Notes under the pieces: model-generated
What the model saw: only the letters and a program-made list of their open reading frames with translations
What the model was told of the DNA's origin: nothing
The model's database searches: none
Origin: an uncultured Collinsella sp.
GTDB taxonomy: Bacteria; Actinomycetota; Coriobacteriia; Coriobacteriales; Coriobacteriaceae
DNA: 11,789 bases
Direction: 5' to 3'
Assembly: GCA_900555355.1 (NCBI GenBank)
Contig: USKV01000028.1
Span: forward strand, 1 to 11,789
Shown: in pieces, positions 1 through 7,431 of the stretch
Layout: the number at the start of each line of letters is the position of its first letter
How positions within the stretch are numbered: position 1 is the first letter of the stretch
Translations under genes and position numbers: made by a program

Positions 1-529
1 TGTTGCCGATACCGCAGGCAAGGAAGTCGACGCCCAGGTCAGCAATCTGCTTGCACTCAGCAGGATCAGCGAGCTCGCCGCTGGAGGTCACGCCGTCCTC
101 GGTGCCGCCGATGCCGCCGACCTCGGCCTCGATGGACATGCCCTTGGAGTGGGCAAGCTCAACGAGCTCCTTGGTGCGGTCGAGGTTAAGCTGGAAGGTC
201 TCCTCGTGAGAGCCGTCATACATGATGGACGTGAAGCCGGCCTCGATGCACTTGAAGCAGTCCTCGTAAGAACCGTGATCGAGGTGAAGGGCGACGGGAA
301 CGGTAACGCCCGTGGCCTCGACGGCAGCCTTGACCATGTCGGCGCAGACCTTGAAACCGCCCATCCACTTAGCGGCACCAGCGGTGCACTGAAGGATCAG
401 CGGAGACTTGGCCTCCTCGGCGGCCTGGAGAATAGCCAGGGTCCACTCGAGGTTGTTGGTGTTGAAGGCACCGAGAGCGTACTTGCCGGCCTCGGCCTTC
501 TTGAGCATGTCTGCTGCGTTGACGAGCAT
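1..529 (-). CDS. fba: Class II fructose-1,6-bisphosphate aldolase, N-terminal part (3' end outside window)
   Basis: Zinc-dependent cytoplasmic aldolase of glycolysis/gluconeogenesis that interconverts fructose-1,6-bisphosphate with glyceraldehyde-3-phosphate and dihydroxyacetone phosphate. The 176 visible residues begin MLVNAADMLKKAEAGKYALG and contain the family pattern FNTNNLEWT (22-30), the LHLDHG segment (81-86; D84 is the expected catalytic acid and H85 a zinc ligand) and IEAEVGGIGG (133-142), which matches the glutamate metal-site segment of class II enzymes. About 110 to 140 further residues, including the later zinc histidines, would lie to the left of the window. The ATG at 527-529 is fixed by an AGGAGGT ribosome site 7 nt upstream. 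It is separated from the upstream hydrolase gene by 195 bp that hold a possible promoter, so it is probably a separate transcript. A tagatose-bisphosphate aldolase is the main alternative, since the families are close, but the N-terminus reads as Fba. Confidence 0.95.
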   Translation of the reverse strand, partial: MLVNAADMLKKAEAGKYALGAFNTNNLEWTLAILQAAEEAKSPLILQCTAGAAKWMGGFKVCADMVKAAVEATGVTVPVALHLDHGSYEDCFKCIEAGFTSIMYDGSHEETFQLNLDRTKELVELAHSKGMSIEAEVGGIGGTEDGVTSSGELADPAECKQIADLGVDFLACGIGN

Positions 530-536
530 AAAAGAA

Positions 537-543
537 ACCTCCT
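537..543 (-). promoter_or_regulatory. Ribosome binding site of fba
   Basis: The minus strand reads AGGAGGT, a perfect Shine-Dalgarno core, 7 nt before the ATG at 529. It fixes the start codon and suggests high translation, as expected for a glycolytic enzyme. Confidence 0.85.
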
Positions 544-569
544 GTAAGGTTGCTCCGATAACGCCTGAG

Positions 570-597
570 ATTTTACCACGGCGCACCCGAGCATAAA
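570..597 (-). promoter_or_regulatory. Possible sigma-70-type promoter of fba
   Basis: The minus strand has TAAAAT (570-575) as a -10 candidate with a weak TTTATG (592-597) 16 nt upstream. Transcription from here would give a leader of roughly 30 to 40 nt before the fba ATG. The -35 match is poor, so the call rests mainly on the -10 box and the position. Confidence 0.35.
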
Positions 598-677
598 CGT
601 TCGTTTGTTCACGAATATCGTCCAAACAGACTTTTTTTGACCGTTTGCCCTACGGAATCGACCCGTTGGGGAAAAAT

Positions 678-714
678 AGCTTGACGTTTGGACGCTTCTC
701 GTGCTTTAGAAGCT
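678..714 (-). terminator. Weak terminator candidate after the MBL-fold gene
   Basis: Just past the hydrolase stop, the minus strand can form GCTTCT/AGAAGC (713-708 with 699-694, 8-nt loop). An outer pairing AGCTT/AAGCT (714-710 with 682-678) is followed directly by ATTTTT (677-672). The two pairings partly compete and neither is GC-rich, so this is only a possible intrinsic terminator for the recJ-rel-MBL unit. Nothing else that looks like a terminator was seen between 530 and 724. Confidence 0.35.
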
Positions 715-724
715 GACTATAAAG

Positions 725-1408
725 CTACACCTGCATGAAAGGGTTCTGCATGAGCTCGCGTGCCATGGTGGTCGAATCGCCATGGCCGGTTAGGCAAACG
801 GTATCGGGCGGGAGAAGCCGGGCGAGCTTGGAGAGCGAGCGCAGAATCGCCGCCTCGTCGCCACCGGCAAGATCGGTGCGGCCGTGGCTACCCGGGAACA
901 GGGTGTCGCCAACAAAGGCGATGCTTCCCTGCTCGGTGGCGGCAAACAAGACAATCCCGCCCGGCGTATGCCCTGGCGTCTCGATCACCTGCAGGCAGAT
1001 ATCGCCCACCTCGAGAGCATCGCCCTCGGCGAGTAGGCGCGTCGGCTCCCCGGGGTCGGGCGTCTCAATGCCCCACATAGCTCGCTGTTCCTCGATGTTC
1101 GCATGCGGCACCGCCACATCCTTAGCACACAGCTCATACTGACAGCCCTCGCCAACGGCGGTTCGCACGCCGGCAACACCGCCAACATGATCGGCATGGC
1201 CATGAGTGCATACGGCGCCAAGCATGCGTACGCCGGGATGCTCGGCTCGAACATGCTCCACCAAGCGCTCGCCTTCCCATGCGGGGTCGATAATCACACA
1301 CTCATTGTCCGAAATAACAGCATAGCTATTGGTCTGAATGGGACCGTTTACGAGCGTCTCGATCTCGACCGATCCCTTGGGAGTTACATCCAAGGACACA
1401 GCACTCAT
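725..1408 (-). CDS. Metallo-beta-lactamase-fold hydrolase, glyoxalase-II-like
   Basis: A 227-residue soluble enzyme of the metallo-beta-lactamase fold. The metal motif THGHADHVGG gives H69, H71, D73 and H74. The other expected ligands follow in order: H147 (ETPGHTPGG), D168 (FVGDTLF) and H209 (LTGHG). This complete set predicts a binuclear metal site. The arrangement and the N-terminal GPIQTNSYAVISD...IIDPA pattern are those of the YcbL/GloB-like branch, which often hydrolyses S-lactoylglutathione or other thioesters. The actual substrate cannot be read from sequence, and Coriobacteriia are not expected to rely on glutathione. It is the last gene of the recJ-rel unit, 84 bp after rel. The ATG at 1408 is preceded by GAGGAGAG on the minus strand. 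MBL-fold genes near recJ-rel occur in other Gram-positives, so the context is normal. Confidence 0.88.
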   Translation of the reverse strand: MSAVSLDVTPKGSVEIETLVNGPIQTNSYAVISDNECVIIDPAWEGERLVEHVRAEHPGVRMLGAVCTHGHADHVGGVAGVRTAVGEGCQYELCAKDVAVPHANIEEQRAMWGIETPDPGEPTRLLAEGDALEVGDICLQVIETPGHTPGGIVLFAATEQGSIAFVGDTLFPGSHGRTDLAGGDEAAILRSLSKLARLLPPDTVCLTGHGDSTTMARELMQNPFMQV

Positions 1409-1428
1409 GTCCCTCTCCTCTCTATAGA

Positions 1429-1456
1429 ACTCGAGGCATCAAACGATGCCTCGAGT
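1429..1456 (-). other. Perfect 12-bp hairpin between rel and the MBL-fold gene
   Basis: ACTCGAGGCATC (1429-1440) and GATGCCTCGAGT (1445-1456) are perfect reverse complements around a 4-nt loop (AAAC). The hairpin begins 37 nt after the rel stop and ends just before the ribosome binding site of the next gene. No U-run follows on the minus strand, so it is not a standard intrinsic terminator. It could be an RNA processing or stability element, or could modulate translation of the downstream hydrolase. Confidence 0.7.
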
Positions 1457-1492
1457 GTAGCGAATATCGATAATGTGGCACGTTCGTCGCGA

Positions 1493-3853
1493 CTAAACGC
1501 GGCGCTTAAGTTGGGCTCCACCCTCGCCGGGCATCAGGCGGCGCGCGTCGTAGACCGAGTCAACGCTGCTGATAGAGGCCAGCAGCGGATCCAGCCCACT
1601 CGCGTCCGAGATCTCGACCATAAAGCGCAGGGTTGCAATACCCTCGCGGTTGGTCGAGGTGGCGGCAGAAAGGATATTGCCGCCCGCATCGCCAATGGCA
1701 ATGGTGACATCCTTGAGCAGACCCATGCGGTCCAGGCACTCGACCACGATCTCGACCTGGAAGAGGGTGTCGGCAGCGCCGTCCCACTCCACTTCGATCA
1801 TGCGCTCGGGATGCTCCATAAGACCCTTGACGTTGGGGCAGTTGGCGCGATGCACTGAGACACCTCGGCCACGCGTGATGAAGCCGACGATATCGTCGCC
1901 CGTCACCGGATTGCAGCAATGCGCCAGACGGACCAGCAGTCCGCTGTTGCTCTCGCCCTTGACGATAATGCCGTTGCTGGCGCTCTTGCCGCGCTTTTGC
2001 GGCTTGCGGTTGGAGCCGCGGGCCGGCTGTTTCACGACCTCGGCGATAGCCTCGGCCTTGGTGACCTGTTCCTCGGGCTTGGGGTCCAAAATTTGCTCGA
2101 CTTTGTTACCCACAGCGCGCGGGGCAACCTTGCCGGCGCCGACGGCGGCAAACAGGTCCTCGAGCTGCTTGTAGTTAAACTGCTCCGCCACGGCGTTGAG
2201 CGCACGCGTGGATCGTGGCGTAGAGATGCCATATCCGCGCTTGCGCAGGTCCTTGGCCAGCATATCGCGGCCGGCGGCAGCGTCGTCGTCCTTAGTCGCG
2301 GCGGCAAAGTAGCGACGGATCTTTGACTTGGCGGAAGGTGTCTTAACGATCTTGAGCCAGTCGCGCGACGGCTTGGAACTCTTGTTGGTCAAGATTTCAA
2401 CGCGGTCGCCCGTCTTGATCTCGTGCGTGAGCGGGGCCACCGCACCGTTGATCTTAGCGCCGACGCAGTGGTTGCCCACCTCGGTATGGACGGCGTAGGC
2501 AAAGTCGAGCGGTGTAGAGCCGGCACGAAGCGCCATGACCTCGCCCTTGGGCGTAAAGACAAAAATTTCCTGGTCGAACAAGTCGACCTTCAGTGAGTGC
2601 AGGTATTCCTTGGCATCGGTGATCTCATCAGACGCCGCCCAGTCGAGTGAGTGCTTAAGCCAGTTGATCTGGTCGTCCAGACGCTGGGCATCATTGGTCT
2701 TAGACGCAGATGATCCGCCCGACTTCTTATAGAGCCAGTGGGCGGCAATGCCGTACTCGGCCTGCTCATGCATCTCGTAGGTTCGAATCTGAATCTCGAG
2801 CGGACGAGCCGTGGGACCGATAACCGTCGTGTGGAGCGACTGGTAGTTATTGACCTTGGGCATGGCGATATAGTCTTTAAAGCGACCGGGCATGGGGTGC
2901 CACAGCGTATGCACCGCGCCGAGCGTGGAGTAGCAATCGCGCACCGAATGCGTGATGACGCGCAGTGCCACCAGGTCGTAGATCTCGGAGAATTCCTTGC
3001 CCTTGCGCTTCATCTTTTGGTAGATGGACCAATAGTGCTTGGAGCGGCCGTTGATCTGGAAGCCCTCCAGGCCAATGCGGTTGAGCTCGTCGGTGAGCGT
3101 CTTGATGGTCTCGGCCAGATAGCGCTCGCGAACCTCGCGTGACTCAGCCACCATGCGCGCGATACGCTGGTAGGCATCGGGCTCCAGGTAGAAGAAGGAC
3201 AGGTCCTCGAGCTCCCATTTAATGGAGCTCATGCCCAGACGGTCGGCCAGGGGCGCATACACGTCCATGGTCTCGCGAGCCTTAAACAGGCGACGGTCCT
3301 CGCGAAGGGCCGCCAGCGTACGCATGTTATGCAGGCGGTCGGCAAGCTTAACGATAATGACGCGGATGTCCTTGGACATGGCGAGGAACATCTTGCGCAG
3401 CGTGAGGGCCTGCTTCTCGTCCATGCTGTCGACTTCGATGTTGGTGAGCTTGGTCACGCCATCGACGAGCTCGGCTACCGTATCGCCAAACAGGTCGGAC
3501 ACATCGGCAAGCGAGGTCTCGGTATCCTCGACGGTATCGTGCAGCAGCGCGGCGCACACCACATCGCAGTCCATCTTGAGGTCGGCCAAAATGATGGCCA
3601 CCTCGACGGGATGGTTGATGTACATCTCACCCGAGCGCCGCTTTTGGTTGCAGTGCTTCTCGGCAGCAAAGCAGTAGGCCTGCTCCACCTTGGAGAAGTC
3701 ATCCTCATTCATATATTTGAGGCACAGGCGCTCCAGCTTGTCGTAGCTGTCCGCCATAATCTCGGGTGGCAGCTCATCGGCATGCTTATAGTGCTCCATC
3801 TCCGAAAAAGGCTGGAGGGTGGAATCATGGGCGGTACGGGCTGCGGCATCCAT
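1493..3853 (-). CDS. rel: Bifunctional (p)ppGpp synthetase/hydrolase, RelA/SpoT family (Rel)
   Basis: Full-length long RSH enzyme (786 aa) that makes and degrades the stringent-response alarmone (p)ppGpp in the cytoplasm, normally with ribosome-dependent control. The hydrolase HD domain is intact: H81 (YINHP), H105-D106 (LLHDTVEDT, E109-D110) and D172 (KLADRLHNM). The synthetase domain follows with GRSKHYWSIYQK (269-280), catalytic D293 in IYDLVALRV, RFKD (324-327) and NNYQSLHTTV (335-344). RFKD is the RxKD form typical of bifunctional enzymes rather than RelA-only ones. A TGS domain (about 428-488), a conserved Cys-Cys/His/Cys region (C646, C647, H668, C672) and a C-terminal ACT domain (about 697-775) complete the family layout. 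Both active sites look functional. The start lies 15 nt after the recJ stop behind a purine-rich GGGGAAGGGGA, which suggests translational coupling. M19 is a possible alternative start. Confidence 0.96.
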   Translation of the reverse strand: MDAAARTAHDSTLQPFSEMEHYKHADELPPEIMADSYDKLERLCLKYMNEDDFSKVEQAYCFAAEKHCNQKRRSGEMYINHPVEVAIILADLKMDCDVVCAALLHDTVEDTETSLADVSDLFGDTVAELVDGVTKLTNIEVDSMDEKQALTLRKMFLAMSKDIRVIIVKLADRLHNMRTLAALREDRRLFKARETMDVYAPLADRLGMSSIKWELEDLSFFYLEPDAYQRIARMVAESREVRERYLAETIKTLTDELNRIGLEGFQINGRSKHYWSIYQKMKRKGKEFSEIYDLVALRVITHSVRDCYSTLGAVHTLWHPMPGRFKDYIAMPKVNNYQSLHTTVIGPTARPLEIQIRTYEMHEQAEYGIAAHWLYKKSGGSSASKTNDAQRLDDQINWLKHSLDWAASDEITDAKEYLHSLKVDLFDQEIFVFTPKGEVMALRAGSTPLDFAYAVHTEVGNHCVGAKINGAVAPLTHEIKTGDRVEILTNKSSKPSRDWLKIVKTPSAKSKIRRYFAAATKDDDAAAGRDMLAKDLRKRGYGISTPRSTRALNAVAEQFNYKQLEDLFAAVGAGKVAPRAVGNKVEQILDPKPEEQVTKAEAIAEVVKQPARGSNRKPQKRGKSASNGIIVKGESNSGLLVRLAHCCNPVTGDDIVGFITRGRGVSVHRANCPNVKGLMEHPERMIEVEWDGAADTLFQVEIVVECLDRMGLLKDVTIAIGDAGGNILSAATSTNREGIATLRFMVEISDASGLDPLLASISSVDSVYDARRLMPGEGGAQLKRRV

Positions 3854-3868
3854 CGAGGTCCCCTTCCC

Positions 3869-6800
3869 CTAGGCCCGCGGAACGATCGGGCGGTTAACTT
3901 TGGCTAGCATATCAGAAGCGCACGAATCGAGCGCCCAACTCCGGAAAGCCGAGAACTCCATGCGCGAGCGCAAGCCCTCCAAATAGCGGATTGACCTGCT
4001 CAATTGCACACGGCCGGGGTTTTCTGCCATCGCGATGCGACGGGTGTCGTCAAACCCCGAAACGCGACAGAAACCAAGCTCTTCGAAGATTCCCAGGCCG
4101 CTTGCCACCGAGCGCTCGTCAACCGGCGTGCGGGCATCGATGGCGAGGCACATCTGCGCGATGTCGATATCGCTCGCACTAAACGAGTCGTCTCCGGTCT
4201 TGCCGCGGTTGGAGCGCCACATGGTCTGCAGCGCGCGATAGAGCGTGACGAGCTCATCGCGCTCGGGCGCGTAGCAGTCGAGCAGGCGCTCGTTAATGCG
4301 AGCGTCACGCGACGAATAGAGCAAGTGAATCACGGCAGGTTGGCCGTCGCGACCGGCGCGTCCGCTCATCTGGTTAAACTCAATCGCGCCAAACGGCATG
4401 TGGTAGAGCACGACATGACGAATATCGGGAAGGTTGACGCCCTCGCCAAAGGCAGATGTCGAGACAATGCAGCTGAGGCTGCCGTCTCGAAACGCCTCCT
4501 CTACGCGATGGCGGTCGGTGCGCGTAAGGCCCGCGTTGTAAAAGGCGATATGCGACGCGCAGTCGGGAACGCGTTTGCGTAGCGTCTTGGCAAGCGCCAC
4601 GGACTGATCACGCGAGTTGACGTAGATGACGGTCTTCTCCCCCGTCGCCACGATTGACACCAGGCGGTTCTCGCGGCTTGCAAGGTCTCGGTCATCCTCG
4701 AGCTGCAAGTTCTCGCGCACCGTCTCGTCGACCACCGTGCGGGTAATCGGTAGCACGCGGGCGAGCTCGGCCACAACCGGAGCCGTTGCGGTGGCAGTCG
4801 CGGCCAGAACGACCGGGTCGCCCAGGGCCTTGAGGATATCGGGCATGTCGAGATAGGCACTGCGGTCGCCGCCCTTGGCAAGACCGGCATGATGCGCCTC
4901 GTCAATAACGACAAACCCGATGCGCCCCGAACGCGCAAAGCGGTCGCGGTGAATGGACAGGAACTCGGGCGTCGTGAGCACGATGCCGGTGCGGCCCGAA
5001 GCCAAGCCGGCAAACACGTCATCGCGCGCCGCCTCCACGGTCTCACCGGTCAGCACGCCCACGCCAATGCCGAGCGCGGCCATCGTCGACGAGAGGTGAT
5101 AGGCCTGGTCGGCAACAAGCGCACGCAGCGGATAGACAAAGATGCTCGCACGTCCGCGAAGCACCGCCTCACGCGCGGCATGCACATGGAAGATGAGCGA
5201 CTTGCCGCGGCCCGTCCCCATAACCGCCAAGACACTCTGGTGATCGGCCAAGGCGTCGAGCGCCTCAACCTGCGCGCGGTGCGGCTGGTTCGAGCCGATA
5301 AAGCTATGAATAAGCGAGCGCGTCAGCTCGGTATAGGAAAGCTGGGCGAGCGTTTGGCGCTTGCGGGACTCCAGACGAAGACCGGCGTCCGCAGGCTCCA
5401 CGCCGCGGCGAAGCTCACATGCCGGGTCGTCAACGCTGGGCGCCGTGGTATCGCGGACCAAGACATCCTTGATCATGAGCTTGGGCTTTACGCGACCTTG
5501 CCAATGCTCGGCCACGGCCTCGAACACCAAATCGACGGCGCTATCGCAATTGATGAGCTTATCGATCTGCGGCACGCGGAACATAATGGCCGGCACACTC
5601 GCGGCGCCATCGGTCGCCACGAAGCGCATGTGCTCGCCGGTTTTGCCCACCACGGCGCGATCGCACATTGTCACGCCCTCGGCCGCCAACAGCGGCACCT
5701 TGTTGCCCTGGCCAAACGGCTCAAGGCGGGAGATCTGCTCGATGGTCTCAATATTCAGCTCGGAGAGGTCAACGGTGGCGGCAACCTCGTCGGTGTCCTC
5801 AAAGTCCTCGGCGGGAAGCTCGGACAGCACGGCCGAAAGGCGACGACGGAACTCGTCGAGCTTGGACGCCTCGATGGTCACGCCCACCGCACCCGCATGC
5901 CCGCCGCGACGAATCAGCAGATCGGAGCAACGCTCGACGGCGTCGAACAGGTTGACCTTGCCCACCGAGCGACCCGAACCGCGAGCGATACCGTTTTCGA
6001 TCGAGAACAGCAGCGCCGGCACGTGATAACGGTTGGTCAGGCGGCTCGCCACGATACCCTTGACGCCCTCGTGCCAGCCCTCGCCACCCACGACGATGGC
6101 GCGACCGCCATCATAGGTCTCCTCGACCTTCGCCATGGCATCGCGCGTAAGCTCGGCCTCGATCTCGCGGCGTTGACGATTGATTTCCTCGAGCTCGGCG
6201 GCAAGCGCGCTCGCTTCGATAGGGTCGCGGGCAAGCAGCAAGTCGAGCGCCAGCTTGGGATCGGCCATGCGACCCGCGGCGTTCAAGCGGGGAATGAGCG
6301 AAAACGACAGGCCATCGGCCGTAATGGTAGAAAGGTCGGCCTTGGCAAGTGCGGCAAGCGCGATATAACCGGGGCGGGCCGTCACGCGCATCTGCTGGAT
6401 GCCCTCGGCGACCAGTGCGCGATTCTCGGGCGTGAGCGGCATCATGTCGGACACGGTGCCCAGCGCCGCGACCTCTATCAGCGAACGCCAATACGACGGC
6501 TTGCCCAAACGCTCGCCCAGGACCTGCACCAGCTTAAGCGCCACGCCGGCACCGGCAAGCTCGCGCGAGGGGCCCTCGTCCTCGAGCTTGGGGTCGGTCA
6601 GGGGCACGCCCTGCGGCACCTGGTCGGACGGCTCGTGATGGTCCGTGACCACCAAATCGATCCCCAGGCTCTCCAGATAGGAGACCTCTTCCTTGGCGGC
6701 AATACCGTTATCGACGGTCACAATCAGGTTGGGTTGAGCGAGCTCGTTGACGCGGTCGAGCGCCGCACGCGACAAGCCGTAGCCCTCGTCAAAGCGATGC

Positions 6801-7156
6801 GGAATAAACGGCGTGACGTTGGCGCCAAACGAACGTAGCGCCTCGGTCAACAGACAAGTCGACGTAATGCCGTCGACGTCAAAATCGCCAAAGACGGCGA
6901 TGTGCTCGTGGTTGCGAATAGCACGCTCGACGCGGTCGGCAACGACCGACATGCCCGGGATAATGAGTGGGTCAGCCCAGTCGCGATCGAGCGAAGGCGT
7001 CAAAAACAGCTGCCCTTCCTCGATGGATGTAATGCCGTGCGCAACCATAATGCGCGCCACCAGCCCGGGTATGCCCAGGCCAGCCGAAAGCTCCTTTTCG
7101 AGCTCGGGGTTTTGCTGAGCGACCGCCCAGCGATGCGTCGTCTTAAGCGATGACAT
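3869..7156 (-). CDS. recJ: RecJ 5'-3' ssDNA exonuclease fused to a RecQ-like SF2 helicase
   Basis: About 1095 aa in one frame, roughly twice a simple RecJ. Numbering is from the ATG at 7156. The N-terminal half is RecJ: DHH motifs GDFDVDG (D91, D93, D95), VDNG (D149), TDHHEP (D172, H173, H174) and TVSDM (D237); DHHA1 motifs RGSGRS (392-397) and GGHAG (H420 within it); and an OB-fold region about 460-570. After a linker comes an SF2 helicase: Walker A MGTGRGKS (K652), PLRALVADQ, DEAH (752-755), AATATA, FGEGVNLPD (903-911) and motif VI QMSGRAGRDG (929-938), most like RecQ. RecQ's zinc-binding cysteines are not apparent. The last ~110 residues (IFEELGF... to the end) look like a RecJ-type C-terminal region. 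RecJ and RecQ-type enzymes act together in end resection and RecFOR repair. The ATG start is preferred because RecJ homology begins just after it; an in-frame GTG at 7201 would add 15 residues. Confidence 0.93.
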   Translation of the reverse strand: MSSLKTTHRWAVAQQNPELEKELSAGLGIPGLVARIMVAHGITSIEEGQLFLTPSLDRDWADPLIIPGMSVVADRVERAIRNHEHIAVFGDFDVDGITSTCLLTEALRSFGANVTPFIPHRFDEGYGLSRAALDRVNELAQPNLIVTVDNGIAAKEEVSYLESLGIDLVVTDHHEPSDQVPQGVPLTDPKLEDEGPSRELAGAGVALKLVQVLGERLGKPSYWRSLIEVAALGTVSDMMPLTPENRALVAEGIQQMRVTARPGYIALAALAKADLSTITADGLSFSLIPRLNAAGRMADPKLALDLLLARDPIEASALAAELEEINRQRREIEAELTRDAMAKVEETYDGGRAIVVGGEGWHEGVKGIVASRLTNRYHVPALLFSIENGIARGSGRSVGKVNLFDAVERCSDLLIRRGGHAGAVGVTIEASKLDEFRRRLSAVLSELPAEDFEDTDEVAATVDLSELNIETIEQISRLEPFGQGNKVPLLAAEGVTMCDRAVVGKTGEHMRFVATDGAASVPAIMFRVPQIDKLINCDSAVDLVFEAVAEHWQGRVKPKLMIKDVLVRDTTAPSVDDPACELRRGVEPADAGLRLESRKRQTLAQLSYTELTRSLIHSFIGSNQPHRAQVEALDALADHQSVLAVMGTGRGKSLIFHVHAAREAVLRGRASIFVYPLRALVADQAYHLSSTMAALGIGVGVLTGETVEAARDDVFAGLASGRTGIVLTTPEFLSIHRDRFARSGRIGFVVIDEAHHAGLAKGGDRSAYLDMPDILKALGDPVVLAATATATAPVVAELARVLPITRTVVDETVRENLQLEDDRDLASRENRLVSIVATGEKTVIYVNSRDQSVALAKTLRKRVPDCASHIAFYNAGLTRTDRHRVEEAFRDGSLSCIVSTSAFGEGVNLPDIRHVVLYHMPFGAIEFNQMSGRAGRDGQPAVIHLLYSSRDARINERLLDCYAPERDELVTLYRALQTMWRSNRGKTGDDSFSASDIDIAQMCLAIDARTPVDERSVASGLGIFEELGFCRVSGFDDTRRIAMAENPGRVQLSRSIRYLEGLRSRMEFSAFRSWALDSCASDMLAKVNRPIVPRA

Positions 7157-7208
7157 AGGCGCCCACCCCCGATAGGGGCAGGTCGCCGCGATACCTCTCA
7201 CGGTTCAT
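7143..7208 (-). CDS. Possible 21-codon upstream ORF overlapping the recJ start
   Basis: An ATG at 7208 on the minus strand, 8 nt after AGAGGA, opens a 21-residue frame (MNRERYRGDL...) that ends with TAA at 7143-7145. It overlaps the proposed recJ ATG (7154-7156) by 14 nt in another frame. It has a better ribosome site than either recJ start, so it may couple translation into recJ by termination-reinitiation. No homology is recognised; it could also be chance. Confidence 0.3.
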   Translation of the reverse strand: MNRERYRGDLPLSGVGAYVIA

Positions 7209-7264
7209 AGCGATGAGTCCTCTGTGTATGCCCGCTTCGGCAGGCAGATCTGTTGAACGGATTT

Positions 7265-7293
7265 ATTATACCGTGCAGCGCGGACGCACAACA
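7265..7293 (-). promoter_or_regulatory. Promoter of the recJ-rel-MBL unit
   Basis: The minus strand carries a perfect TATAAT (7265-7270) with TGTTGT (7288-7293) 17 nt upstream as a weak -35. Transcription would begin near 7258, about 50 nt before the short upstream ORF and 100 nt before the recJ ATG. No other convincing promoter was seen before rel or the hydrolase, which supports one transcript for the three genes. Confidence 0.6.
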
Positions 7294-7318
7294 TCCAGCA
7301 CGCCGTGGTTTCGATAAA

Positions 7319-7338
7319 CGAGGGCGGTAATACCCTCG
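7319..7338. other. Small inverted repeat in the recJ/transporter divergent gap
   Basis: CGAGGG (7319-7324) and CCCTCG (7333-7338) form a 6-bp inverted repeat with an 8-nt spacer. It lies upstream of both divergent genes and could be an operator or a leader hairpin for the transporter. No clear plus-strand promoter was found in 7300-7431. Short repeats of this size occur by chance. Confidence 0.25.
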
Positions 7339-7431
7339 AAATAATCGAGCGTTTCAGCCACACGGACGCATGCGAGCGTCTAGCATATCCATTCAAAACG
7401 GATTCACGAGCAAAGGGAGTCACAAGAGTAT

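Noticed and set aside
598..616. LexA/SOS-box-like GTTC/GAAC repeats upstream of fba
   Set aside because: The GAAC elements are directly repeated rather than inverted, so they do not form an SOS operator.
1103..1858. 251-codon plus-strand open frame
   Set aside because: It spans the opposite strand of the MBL-fold gene and the rel 3' end, covering both genes and their spacer. No domain or ribosome site supports it.
4889..6838. 649-codon plus-strand open frame
   Set aside because: It lies wholly opposite the RecJ-helicase gene, whose motifs are clear. The frame has low-complexity Ala/Arg/His/Gly-rich content typical of an antisense shadow in GC-rich DNA, and no recognisable domain.
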